64,000 bases of DNA, from NCBI GenBank assembly GCA_963763485.1, contig CAVXOW010000003.1, positions 567,591 through 631,590 on the forward strand, given 5' to 3'. The notes under the pieces were generated by a model. It was not told the origin of the DNA, ran no database searches, and worked only from the letters and a program-made list of their open reading frames with translations. This DNA is from CAWCKS01 sp963763485. Its GTDB lineage: Bacteria > Pseudomonadota > Alphaproteobacteria > Rhizobiales > Xanthobacteraceae. This document shows, piece after piece, positions 25,952 through 35,799 of this stretch; position 1 is the first letter of the stretch; each line of letters begins with the position of its first letter. The translations under genes and the position numbers were made by a program.

Positions 25952-25982
25952 AAAGAGGCGCCGAGCGGCGCCTCTTTCGTTT
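25952..25982. terminator. Bidirectional terminator after hspQ
   Basis: AAAGAGGCGCC-GAGC-GGCGCCTCTTT is a perfect 11-bp stem with a 4-base loop, followed by CGTTTC. It serves hspQ and the convergent ialB-family gene. Confidence 0.8.
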
Positions 25983-25999
25983 CGTCGAAACGGTAATGA

Positions 26000-26803
26000 T
26001 CACTTCGAGGGTGCCGTTGGCGCCGGTGCAGCTCCGCCCTGCTGCTTCTCGAGATTCTTGCGAGCTTCTTCCGCGCGCTTCTGCAGCTCTTCCTGCAACT
26101 TCTTCTGTTGCTCCTCGAACACCTTTGGATCAGTCGGCGGACCGTCATAGGCTTTCGCGAAATCGTTCAGCGGTAACGGCAGCGTGAGCGGTTGGTTATT
26201 TGCATTGATCGCCTGGATGATCAGGTTCTGGCCCTTCTTCAGGCGGTCCAGCATGTCGGCCGTGGCCTCGTAGTCGGCCATGCAGCCGTTTGCAAAGCAG
26301 ATCACGTAAGGCCCGGTCTGCGCGTTGGCGTCGGTATCCACCATGATGCGGGTGCCGTCGACCAGCTTCATGCCGAGCGGCAAGGTCACGCGCAGAAGCT
26401 TCTTCGGCTCACCCTCGGGTTCGATCACGACGGCGGCGATAACGGGTTGACCGGACTCGATGCGGCCGTCCTTGCCGGTGAAGCAGATTTGCTTGGCGTT
26501 GGCCTCCTGGCCCTTCAGGCAGAACTTGGTCCATGGCGAGTAGATCAACTGCACCTGTTGGTCCTGCTGTCCCTGCGCCTGCTGCGTTGGCTGGGCCTGC
26601 GGCGGCTGCTGGGTCTGCTGGGCCGGCGCGGCCGGCTGCTTGGCCGGAGCGGGCGCCTTCGGGGCAGCCTTCGGCGCGGCCTTCGGCGCCGCCGACGGCG
26701 TCTGCTGGGCAACCGCCGGCACCGCGAACGCAAGCGCAGCCGTCAGCGCAGCCACCGCCAGTCCGCGCGGCTTGGCCGGCGCGTACAACAGCCCGTATTT
26801 CAT
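26000..26803 (-). CDS. Invasion-associated locus B (IalB) family protein
   Basis: A 267-residue exported protein. It has a signal peptide to about residue 32 (LAVAALTAALAFAVPAVAQ), then a low-complexity A/P/K and Q-rich linker (33-85), then an IalB domain with paired cysteines (WTKFCLKGQ, KQICFTGKDG, YVICFANGCMADY), then a charged helical tail rich in E, K and Q (about 225-255). IalB proteins are outer-membrane or periplasmic and were named for erythrocyte invasion in Bartonella. In free-living relatives the role is unknown. The ATG at 26803 is used since it begins the signal peptide. Confidence 0.85.
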   Translation of the reverse strand: MKYGLLYAPAKPRGLAVAALTAALAFAVPAVAQQTPSAAPKAAPKAAPKAPAPAKQPAAPAQQTQQPPQAQPTQQAQGQQDQQVQLIYSPWTKFCLKGQEANAKQICFTGKDGRIESGQPVIAAVVIEPEGEPKKLLRVTLPLGMKLVDGTRIMVDTDANAQTGPYVICFANGCMADYEATADMLDRLKKGQNLIIQAINANNQPLTLPLPLNDFAKAYDGPPTDPKVFEEQQKKLQEELQKRAEEARKNLEKQQGGAAPAPTAPSK

Positions 26804-27073
26804 CGTGGAGACCCCTTCCCTAAGACTTTCGGACACTTCCGCGCAGCAGTCGCGGCGCACCTTGTCGGCTTTGGCCGGGCTGTCTCAGCGCCAAATACGG
26901 CGTTACCGTGACAGCCCCTCAAGCCGCGCTTCCAGCCCGGTGCTAGGCGCCGCCTTCATTACAGCGGTCCGCGGAAAGATCAATGGTTGCGGGCCGGATT
27001 TGCTACGCTGCGGCATCGGCCAAGGCCACCGTGCTAGGCTTGATCAAGGTCAGCGCGAATCGGCCCAATCACA

Positions 27074-28936
27074 GTGGAACTGACGGGATCAGGTGAACGT
27101 GGCGATGCCAGCACGCGGCACCGGATACTGCGATCCACCGCGGTGTTCGCTGTGGCCCTGGCAAGTGTCCTTGCTGCGCATTCGTCGACCGCCGCAACTG
27201 ATGCACCACCGCTGGACACTCAGCCGCGCCACGGCATTGCGATGCACGGGCAACCAGCCATGCCGGCAGGGTTCGACCATTTCGCCTATGCAAATCCCGA
27301 TGCCCCCAAGGGCGGCCGTTTGGTGCAGGGCGTGCTCGGTAGCTTCGACAGCCTCAATCCTCTGATCGTGAAGGGCGTCGCGGTGCAGCAGATCCGCGGC
27401 TACGTCTTCGAGAGCCTGATGGCACGCGGCTACGATGAGCCGTTCACGCTCTACGGCCTGCTCGCCGACACCGTCGAAACCGACGACGCGCGCGATTACG
27501 TCACCTTTCACCTGCGCCCGGAAGCCCGTTTTTCCGACGGCCAGGCGGTTACCGCCGACGACGTTCGATTCTCGTGGGAACTCCTGAGAGACCACGGACG
27601 CTACCGCTCCTATTATCGCAAGGTCAGCACGGCCGAAGCACTCGACACGCAGACGATCCGCTTCGATCTTGGCGGCGCCAATGATCGCGAGCTGCCCCTG
27701 ATCCTCGGCTTGATGCCGATCCTCCCGAGACATGCCGTCGATGTCGCGACCTTCGAGGAGACCGCGCTCGCTCCTCCGATTGGATCGGGCCCCTACCGCG
27801 TCAGCGACGTGAAGGCTGGCGCGAGCGTGACGTTGACCCGCAACCCCGACTACTGGGGCAAGGATCTCAACGTCAATCGCGGACTTTGGAATTTCGACGA
27901 GGTCCGCTTCGATTATTTCCGTGACGGCAACACCGCGTTCGAAGCGTTTTCGCGCGGCCTGATTGATTTCCGTGTCGAGACCGAGCCGTCGCGCTGGAGT
28001 ACTGGTTACGATTTTCCGGCGGTCAGAGACGGTCGGATCATCAAGGAGAGCATCGCCAACGGCGCGCCGCAGCCGTCCGATTATCTCGTCTTCAACAGGC
28101 GCCGTCCGCAATTTGCCGATGTCCGTGTCCGCGAAGCGCTGACGCTGTTGTTCGATTTCGAATGGATCAACAGGAATTACTTCTTTGGCCTCTACCGCCA
28201 CTCGGCAAGCTATTTTCCAGGCTCCGAACTGTCGGCCTACATGCTGCCTCAAACCGGTCGCGAACAAGCGCTGCTCGCTCCGTTCGCGAGCGAGCTTCGG
28301 ACCGAAATTGCCGACGGCAGTTTCCGCCTGCCGGTCAGCGATGCATCGGGCCGCGATCGCGAAACGTTGCGGCGCGCGCTCAGCCTGCTCGGTGAGGCCG
28401 GCTACCAGCTCGCCGGCAACGTGCTGAAGCGCAGGAGCGACGGCCAGCCGTTCACCTTCGAGATTCTCGCTTCAACGCGCGACCAGGAGCGCATAGCGCT
28501 AGCCTTCGCCCGCGACCTGAAACGGGCCGGCATCATGCCGACGGTGCGGGTTGTTGATTCCGTGCAATTCGACCAGCGCCGCCTCGCCTTCGACTTCGAC
28601 ATGATCGAGAACCGATGGGACCAGTCGCTGTCCCCAGGCAACGAGCAATACTTCTATTTCGGTGCCAAAGCCGCGGATAATCAGGGGACAAGGAACTATA
28701 TGGGTGTGAAGAGTGCCGCCGTCGACGCTATGATCAGCACCATGCTCGAGGCTCGCGAACGCTCCGACTTCGTCACCACGGTACGGGCGCTCGATCGCCT
28801 GCTGATGTCCGGCTTCTACACTATTCCTGTGTTCAACGTACCCGACCAATGGATCGCCCGCTGGTCGCGGATCGAACGGCCAGCGAAGTCCGCGCTGGTC
28901 GGATCTCTGCCGGAGACCTGGTGGCAGCGACCTTGA
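27074..28936 (+). CDS. YejA-like peptide ABC transporter substrate-binding protein
   Basis: A 620-residue periplasmic family-5 binding protein. A hydrophobic signal region (residues 20-41) precedes PRHGIAMHGQPA, and the family hallmarks follow: FDSLNPLIVKG near 95, FHLRPEARFSDGQAVTADDV near 145 and IGSGPYRV near 235. It resembles YejA, the receptor for oligopeptides including microcin C. No YejB, YejE or YejF genes follow, so it either works with a transporter encoded elsewhere or is an orphan receptor. The start is a GTG at 27074. Confidence 0.85.
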   Translation: MELTGSGERGDASTRHRILRSTAVFAVALASVLAAHSSTAATDAPPLDTQPRHGIAMHGQPAMPAGFDHFAYANPDAPKGGRLVQGVLGSFDSLNPLIVKGVAVQQIRGYVFESLMARGYDEPFTLYGLLADTVETDDARDYVTFHLRPEARFSDGQAVTADDVRFSWELLRDHGRYRSYYRKVSTAEALDTQTIRFDLGGANDRELPLILGLMPILPRHAVDVATFEETALAPPIGSGPYRVSDVKAGASVTLTRNPDYWGKDLNVNRGLWNFDEVRFDYFRDGNTAFEAFSRGLIDFRVETEPSRWSTGYDFPAVRDGRIIKESIANGAPQPSDYLVFNRRRPQFADVRVREALTLLFDFEWINRNYFFGLYRHSASYFPGSELSAYMLPQTGREQALLAPFASELRTEIADGSFRLPVSDASGRDRETLRRALSLLGEAGYQLAGNVLKRRSDGQPFTFEILASTRDQERIALAFARDLKRAGIMPTVRVVDSVQFDQRRLAFDFDMIENRWDQSLSPGNEQYFYFGAKAADNQGTRNYMGVKSAAVDAMISTMLEARERSDFVTTVRALDRLLMSGFYTIPVFNVPDQWIARWSRIERPAKSALVGSLPETWWQRP

Positions 28937-28988
28937 CGAGATTGATGTTGATCTGTTCGATTAGCTTGGACCAGACTGAGATCGCCCG

Positions 28989-30524
28989 ATGAACATGCCG
29001 GCTGGATATGATCGCGAGAAGATCGGTCCCGGCGCCCCCTCGCTGGACGAGATTTTCATCCGCAGCGTCGCCCGCAAGCCGGATGAATTCGCCTTCGTCG
29101 ATCCGGCCGACAAGCCGCGCGTCACCGGGCAATCGCCGCGCCACTTCACCTTCGCGGAGGCCGATAGCGCGATCTCCGCGCTGGCAGCACATTTCATGGA
29201 GAGCGGGCTGCCGGTATCATCGATCGTCGCGGTGCAGCTTCCCAACACCGTCGAACTGATGATCACCGCGCTCGCGGCCTGGCGCGCGGGCCTCGTCGTG
29301 GCGCTGCTGCCGCTGTTGTGGCGGCAGGCCGAGTTGACCGATGCGTTGAACCGGATCGGCGCGCGCGCCCTCATCACCTCGGCAAGGATTGATGGCATCA
29401 ATCACGCCGAGATCGCGATGCAGGCGGCCGCCGAGGTCTTTTCGATTCGCCACGTTGCTGCGTTCGGGGACAAGCTGCCGGAAGGGCTGGCCCCGCTCGA
29501 CGATGTGCTGGCAAACCCGTCCGAGCCTCCGCTCTTTCCCGGGCCCGATCCCCGGCGCGCCGCGCTCATTACCTTCGATGTCACAACCGAAGGCCTGCGC
29601 GCCATTCCGCGCAGCGGCGCTCAGGCCATCGCAGGCGGCCTCGCCGTGGTCCTGGAAGCCGGGATCAAGCAAGGCTCGAAGATCACTTCCGCCGTGCTTC
29701 CGGCAAGCTTTGCAGGAATGTGCACCTCCCTCGGCGCGGCGCTGGTCGGCAGCGCTACGCTGAACCTGCACCATCCGTTCGATCTCGAGACGCTGCTTTC
29801 ACAAATCGCGGACGGCCATTGCGATACGCTGATCGCACCGGCGCTGCTGGCGTTGCGCCTTGCGGCGGATGGGGCCCTGCCGGAGGCCGGTCCGCTGCGG
29901 AAGGTGATCGGACTGTGGCGTTCGCCGGAGCAGGCTGGCACCAGTGTCACCTGGCGGGGCAAAGCCGCGTTCAGCGATCTCTACGCCTTCGGCGAAGTCG
30001 GCTTCTTTTCGGTCGCACGCGACAACGACGGCAATCCTGGACCGATCTTGCCCGGACCGCACGCGACGCGCGGCGCGCGCGCCACTGCGATGGCCTGCGA
30101 ACCGCTGATCACGCGCAACGCCTCGCTCGGTCTGAGGGGGCCGATGGTGCCGCTTGCGGCCTATGCGCCGCCGCAGCGTCGCGAGGAGAGCCTGGCTGCA
30201 CTGGTATCGAACTATCAGCCGCTGGACTATGTGGATACTGGCTACGCCGCCCGCCTTGACCGCAAGCTCCAGGCGATTTGCGTGACATCGCCGCCATCCG
30301 GGATCGTCTCGGTCGGCGGCTATCGCTTCCTCGCCCGCGACCTCAACGAGTGGGCACAACGGCTTGCGCCCGGCACCTTGTTGACGGCGCTGCCGGATCG
30401 CATGAGCGGCCACCGCTTGGCCGGCCGGGCCAGCGACAATGCGCGTGCCCGCGCAGCCTTGAACGAACTCGGCCTCAATCCGCTGATGACGGAAGCTTTT
30501 CGAGACCGGGGCAGCTCAAGTTGA
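28989..30524 (+). CDS. Adenylate-forming enzyme homologue lacking the ATP loop
   Basis: A 511-residue homologue of AMP-binding acyl-CoA synthetases (ANL superfamily). The N-terminal substrate domain is recognisable: FTFAEADSAISALAAHF near 55, VAVQLPNTVELMITALAAWRAG near 80. The phosphate-binding loop, normally SGTTGxPKG, reads FDVTTEGLRAIPRSG near 195, so it has lost the serine/threonine/glycine pattern. Downstream motifs (YGxTE, the hinge D and catalytic K) are also hard to place. It is probably not a normal acyl-CoA ligase. It is followed by a receiver/GGDEF-like gene 79 bp later on the same strand. Confidence 0.65.
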   Translation: MNMPAGYDREKIGPGAPSLDEIFIRSVARKPDEFAFVDPADKPRVTGQSPRHFTFAEADSAISALAAHFMESGLPVSSIVAVQLPNTVELMITALAAWRAGLVVALLPLLWRQAELTDALNRIGARALITSARIDGINHAEIAMQAAAEVFSIRHVAAFGDKLPEGLAPLDDVLANPSEPPLFPGPDPRRAALITFDVTTEGLRAIPRSGAQAIAGGLAVVLEAGIKQGSKITSAVLPASFAGMCTSLGAALVGSATLNLHHPFDLETLLSQIADGHCDTLIAPALLALRLAADGALPEAGPLRKVIGLWRSPEQAGTSVTWRGKAAFSDLYAFGEVGFFSVARDNDGNPGPILPGPHATRGARATAMACEPLITRNASLGLRGPMVPLAAYAPPQRREESLAALVSNYQPLDYVDTGYAARLDRKLQAICVTSPPSGIVSVGGYRFLARDLNEWAQRLAPGTLLTALPDRMSGHRLAGRASDNARARAALNELGLNPLMTEAFRDRGSSS

Positions 30525-30603
30525 CCCTTCGCATAACAAGTTGACGCGACGTTAAGGCTGAACGCGTACCTTGCGGGGCAATCCCTTTCGGCTCCGTCAA
30601 TCC

Positions 30604-31815
30604 ATGTCGCGTCCTGGTCCGATCATCATTGTTGGCAGCAGTGCGAACGCTGGGCTGTCCGATCGCTTGGCAGCGGCCGGCGTCTTCCCGATCGTCAACG
30701 CATCCTGGGACGAGGCGCCGAAAGCCATTGCCAAGGTCCAGCCGGCGGCCGTGGTCGCCGGCCTCGCCGGCGCCGAACCGTCGGCTGTGGCTGCGGTCTG
30801 CGACGCCTGTCGCGAGGCAACCACCTACACCCCGTTCATTGCGATCGGGCCGATCGAGGCCCCGTTCTGCGACGCGCTGCCGTTCACGACGCCCGAGCTC
30901 CCGCTCGATCGCATGGAGGCGCGCCTGACCGCCGCGCTTCGCGTCCGCACCCTGCATTCGACGCTGCTGCGGCGTATGGCGGAGCCATCGACAGACGTTC
31001 GTCTGCAAGCCGGGGATCCCCTGCAGGACGCGACCGTGCTGCTGGTGGGCCGCGGCCGCACTTATCCACAGCTCACGGTCGCACTCGGTGAGCGTACGGC
31101 GCTGATCGGCGCCTTGAGCATCGAGGCGGCGGCCAGGCATTTGAGTGCCCGCGACATCGACGGCGTCGTACTCGGCGATGGATTTAGTCCGCGGGTCGCC
31201 GATGCGTTCCTGACCGTGCTGTCGGAAGATACCCGCTTTCGCGCCCTGCCCGTGATTATCAGCGGCAGCTTTGCCGGCGGTGCGATCCCCGAGCTGTCCA
31301 ATCTGGACATCGTGCGAGGTTCGCCCGAAGACGTCGCCGCCCATACCGTACCGATGGTGCGTCAGCATGCGTTTGAAGTGCGACTGCTTCGCACGCTCAA
31401 GTCGCTCGATACCGGCGGCGTGATCGATCCGGCGACCGGGCTCCTGACGATGCAAGCCTTCGATCGCAACTGGCACAAGGCCGTGATGGACACGATCGAA
31501 AGCGGCGGCGCGATGTCGGCGGCGCGGTTCTCATTCGACGGCGCCGACCAGCGTGCGCGCCGGGATGCGGCGCGAATCCTCGGACGGCTGATGCGTGCGG
31601 CCGACTTCGCCGCGCTACGCGACGACCAGTCGATCGTCACCGCCTTCGCGGAGACCGACTTGCGCGAGGCCCATGTCATCGCGCGGCGGCTCGCCAGTGT
31701 GCTCCGCCACACCGCGCTCGGACCAGGCGCCAAGAGCAAGATCGACCCATCAGTGACACTTGCGACAGTAAAGCCGACCGATACTGCCGAAACGGTTCTG
31801 AAGCGCTTGGGGTAA
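30604..31815 (+). CDS. PleD-like protein with degenerate receiver and GGDEF domains
   Basis: A 403-residue soluble protein. Two receiver-like alpha/beta units (about 5-115 and 140-245) lack the usual acidic pair and lysine. The third part begins DPATGLLTMQAFDRNW near residue 278, which matches the DxLTGLxNRRxF start of GGDEF domains. At the position of the catalytic loop it reads LRDDQSIV instead of RxGGDEF, so diguanylate cyclase activity is unlikely. It may be a c-di-GMP or protein effector. The start is the ATG at 30604. It probably shares transcripts with the preceding gene. Confidence 0.6.
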   Translation: MSRPGPIIIVGSSANAGLSDRLAAAGVFPIVNASWDEAPKAIAKVQPAAVVAGLAGAEPSAVAAVCDACREATTYTPFIAIGPIEAPFCDALPFTTPELPLDRMEARLTAALRVRTLHSTLLRRMAEPSTDVRLQAGDPLQDATVLLVGRGRTYPQLTVALGERTALIGALSIEAAARHLSARDIDGVVLGDGFSPRVADAFLTVLSEDTRFRALPVIISGSFAGGAIPELSNLDIVRGSPEDVAAHTVPMVRQHAFEVRLLRTLKSLDTGGVIDPATGLLTMQAFDRNWHKAVMDTIESGGAMSAARFSFDGADQRARRDAARILGRLMRAADFAALRDDQSIVTAFAETDLREAHVIARRLASVLRHTALGPGAKSKIDPSVTLATVKPTDTAETVLKRLG

Positions 31816-31830
31816 GCGGCTTGTCGAGCG

Positions 31831-34800
31831 TCACGCCGCCTTGCGGTTCTCCGCCAGCGCGGCAAGCTCACGCAAGATATCAGTCACGCCTTTGACGCGC
31901 GCGTCCGGCGTCTCCCACTCCTCGAAGAACACCACCTTCATGTCCGGCCGCACCCGCGCCTGCGGCCCCTGCTGGCGAATGTAGGTCACCAGCCGGTCCG
32001 GATGTGCAAAGCTGTTGTCGCGGAACGAGATCACTACGCCCTTCGGGCCGGCGTCGACCTTTTCGACATTGGCCTTGCGGCAATACGCCTTGATGGCCAC
32101 GACCTTGAACAGGTAGCGCACTTCGTCCGGCAGCGGGCCAAAGCGGTCGCGCAGCTCGGCGCCGAAATTCTCGATCGCCTCTTCGTCCTCGAGGTCGGCG
32201 AGGCGGCGATAGAGCGACAGCCGCACCGAGAGGTCGGAGACGTAGTCGTCGGGGATCAGCACAGGCATGCCGAGCGTGATCTGCGGCGCCCAGCGATCGG
32301 CGACCGGCTCGGCGATTCCGGCTTTCAGCGCCGCAATCGCCTCCTCCAGCATTGATTGATAGAGCTCGAAGCCGACTTCCTTGATGTGGCCGGACTGCTC
32401 TTCGCCGAGCAGATTGCCGGCGCCGCGAATGTCGAGATCGTGGGAAGCGAGCTGGAATCCGGCGCCGAGGTTTTCCAGCGACTGCAGCACCTTCAAACGC
32501 CGCTCCGCTTGCGGCGTGATCTTGTGGGTTGCCGGCAGCGTGAACAGTGCATAGGCGCGCAGCTTCGAGCGGCCGACGCGGCCGCGCAGCTGATAGAGCT
32601 GCGCCAGGCCGAACATGTCGGCCCGATGCACGATCAGCGTGTTGGCGGTCGGGATATCGAGCCCGGACTCGATAATGGTGGTCGACAGCAGTATGTCGTA
32701 CTTGCCATCGAGAAACGCGGCCATGATGTCCTCGATCACCGCCGGCGGCATCTGGCCGTGCGCGACCACGGCCTTCAACTCCGGCACGTGCTTGTCGAGG
32801 AACGCCTTGGCTTCGCCGAGATCGTCGATACGCGGGCAGACATAGAAAGCCTGGCCGCCGCGATAGCGCTCGCGTAGCAGCGCCTCGCGCACCATCAGCG
32901 GATCGAACGGCGACACGAAGGTCCGCACCGCCAGCCGGTCGACCGGCGGCGACGCGATGATGGAGAGATCGCGCACGCCGGTCAGCGCGAGCTGCAGCGT
33001 GCGCGGGATCGGCGTCGCGCTCAACGTCAGCACGTGGACCTCGGAACGCAGCTGCTTCAGCCGTTCCTTGTGCGAGACGCCGAAATGCTGCTCCTCGTCG
33101 ACGATCAACAGGCCGAGATCCTTGAATTTGATCGATTTCCCCAGCAGCGCATGCGTGCCGACCACGATATCGACCTTGCCCTCGGCAAGATCCTTCTTCA
33201 CCTGCGCGAGCTGTTTTGCCGGCACCAGCCGCGACGCCTGCGCGACATTGACCGGGAAACCCTTGAAGCGCTCCGTGAATGTCTTGGTGTGCTGACGCGC
33301 CAGGAGTGTTGTGGGCACGACGACCGCGACCTGCTTGCCATCGAGAGCTGCGGCGAACGTCGCACGCAAAGCGACTTCGGTCTTGCCGAAGCCGACATCG
33401 CCGCATATCAGCCGGTCCATCGGGCGACCGGCTTCCAGGTCGTGCAAGGTCGCGTCGATCGCCGTGAGCTGATCCTCGGTCTCCTCATAGGGAAAGCGCG
33501 CGCAGAATTCGTCGTACGAGCCTTGCGGCGTCGCAAGCTTCGGCGCTTCGCGCAGCTGCCGTTCGGCTGCGATCTTGATCAGGTCGCCAGCGATCTCCTG
33601 GATGCGCTTCTTCAGCCGCGCTTTGCGCGTTTGCCAGCCGTGGCCCCCGAGGCGATCGAGCTCGACGCCCGTCTCCTCCGAGCCGAACCGCGACAACAGC
33701 TCGATGTTCTCGACCGGCAGGAACAGCTTTGTCTCGCCGGCATAGTGCAGTTCGAGGCAGTCATGCGGGGCGCCGCCGACGTCGAGAGTTTGCAAGCCGG
33801 CGAAGCGGCCGATTCCGTGCTCGACATGGACGACGAGATCGCCGGTCGACAGGCTCGTCACCTCAGAAATGAAGTTTTCCAGCTTGCGCGTCGAACGTCG
33901 CGGACGCACCAGGCGGTCGCCGAGCATGTCCTGCTCGGTGATCAGTGCGACGGTGTCGGTCTCAAAGCCCTGCTCAATGCCGAGGATTGCGAGCATCACC
34001 TCGTTGCGCGGGATGGCCTGCAGCATCCGCCACGACGAGATGCTTCTGACGTTGTGCAGCTTGTGATCGCCGAGCACGTGGGCCATGCGCTCGCGCGAGC
34101 CTTCCGACCACGACGCGACCACCACCTTCTTGCGCTCGGCAAGTTTGGCATTGATATGCGCGACGACCGCCTCGAACACGTTGGCGTTGGCATCCTGCCG
34201 CTCCGGCGCGAAGTCGCGGCCCTGCCGGGCGCCGACATCGAACACCCCGACGCTTCCGGCACCGCAAATGGCGTCAACCTGGCGAGCGCAGTCGTAGCGG
34301 CTCGTTCGCGCCATTCCGCTTCGGTCAGGTACAGCCGGTCCGGCGGCAATGGCTTGTACGGCGCCCCGCCCCCGTCATGCGCAAGCGCCTCGCGCCGCGC
34401 GTCACAGTATTCGTTGATCTGGGCGATCCGCTCGTGGGCGGCGTCCTCGACCTGCGGCTCGAGCATCAGGGCTGCACCCTCGACGTATTCGAACAGCGTT
34501 TCCATCTTGTCGTGGAACAGCGGCAGCCAGTGCTCCATGCCGGGATAGCGGCGGCCTTCGCTGACAGCTTCATAGAGCAGGTCGTCGCGCTGGGGCGCGC
34601 CGAACGCCGCGACATAGCCCATGCGGAAACGGCTAATGGTTTCCGTGACCAAACGGAATTCGGACACCGGCACAAGGTCGAGGCCGCGCATGTCTACCAG
34701 CGTGCGCTGTGTCTCTGCATCGAAGGTGCGGATCGTTTCCAGCGTATCGCCGAAGAAATCGAGCCGTACCGGCTGTTCGAGGCCTGCGGGAAACAGGTCG

Positions 34801-35351
34801 AGGATGCCGCCGCGCACCGCGTATTCGCCGCTCTCACGCACCGTCGAGGTGCGCGTATAGCCATTGTGCTCGAGCCAGCCGACGATGCTGTCCATGCCGA
34901 CCACATTGCCGGGCGCAATCGACAACGCTTGCGCCGCCATCAAACCACGCTGCGGCACACGCTGCAGGATCGCGTTGACCGTGGTGAGCACGATCAGCGG
35001 CTTGTCGCTGCCCTTCAGCCGCGACAATTTTGCCAGTGTCGTGACACGCTGCGCAACAATGGCGCCGTGCGGCGAGACGCGGTCATAGGGCTGGCAATCC
35101 CAGGCCGGGAACTGCAGCACCGCGATATCAGGCGCAAAGAAATCCAGAGCGCGGGCAAGCTGCGCCATCCGGCCGGCGTCGCGACAGACCACGGCAACAC
35201 TGACCGCCGGCGGATCCTTGCGCGCAGCGATGGCGCGCGCGAGATCGGCGGCAACCAGGCCTTCCGCGCCATCGGCGGCATTGGCAAGCGTCAGAGCCTG
35301 GCCGACCTTCAGCAACTCGGCCGGTGATTTTGGTTTGACGGGAGACGTCAT
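31831..35351 (-). pseudogene. mfd: Transcription-repair coupling factor Mfd, frameshifted
   Basis: Two frames (33996-35351 and 31831-34314) form a full-length Mfd of about 1173 residues. It carries a UvrB-homology N-terminus (VVGMDSIVGWLEHNGYTR, GEYAVRGGILDLFP), the RNA polymerase-interacting domain (VVHVEHGIGRFAGL), the translocase with GDVGFGKTEVA and DEEQHFGV, the TRG motif region (LDIRGAGNLLGEEQSGH), and a C-terminal D7 domain. A single G is missing from the run at 34245-34248. Everything on both sides is well conserved, which favours a sequencing error over inactivation. Its start overlaps sdhE's end by 4 bp. Confidence 0.9.
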
Positions 35352-35638
35352 CTGAGCCCGTCCACAACGCGAAACGACTTCATCCTCTCGAACAGCGAGC
35401 CTGAAACGCCCTGCGGCACCGGGCTATCGCCAGTGAGCGCGGCATAAAGCTCCGGTTCGGGCGCCTCGATGATGGTTTCTAGCTCATCGAGTTCGGCGTC
35501 GCTGAGCGTCGGCAGGTGCGCGTCGGCAAACCCGCCAATGATCAGGTCGAGCTCCTTCGTGCCGCGGTGCCAGCAGCGAAACAACAAACGTTTGCGCCGC
35601 GCATCGAGGCCATTGCTTGAGAGTCTCGAACCGGTCAT
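35348..35638 (-). CDS. sdhE: FAD assembly factor SdhE (succinate dehydrogenase assembly factor 2)
   Basis: A 96-residue protein of the SdhE/Sdh5 family, which promotes covalent FAD attachment to the succinate dehydrogenase flavoprotein. The family motif is near residue 15 (RKRLLFRCWHRGTKELD; the RGxxE core is RGTKE), followed by LSDAELDELETIIEAPEPEL. Length is typical. It precedes mfd with a 4-bp overlap, and the sdhE-mfd pairing beside a divergent recG is a common alphaproteobacterial arrangement. Confidence 0.93.
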   Translation of the reverse strand: MTGSRLSSNGLDARRKRLLFRCWHRGTKELDLIIGGFADAHLPTLSDAELDELETIIEAPEPELYAALTGDSPVPQGVSGSLFERMKSFRVVDGLR

Positions 35639-35799
35639 TTGCCTCAGTCCAATCCAACGCCAAAAGCCCGGACGTGCCGGGCGCGGCTGATATAGCCATT
35701 CCGGTCCGCCTTGTCAGCGGTTGACAACAGCTACCCACATTGCATTCGTCGTACGCGCGGGCCAGCATCGTGCTGAAGTCAACTCCTTGATCGAAAGCG

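Noticed and set aside
31880..33406. A 508-codon frame inside mfd
   Set aside because: Same-strand frame shadow of a clearly coding helicase domain; no motif of its own.
33034..34548. A 504-codon plus-strand frame opposite mfd
   Set aside because: Shadow of mfd; runs across the mfd frameshift and carries no recognisable domain.
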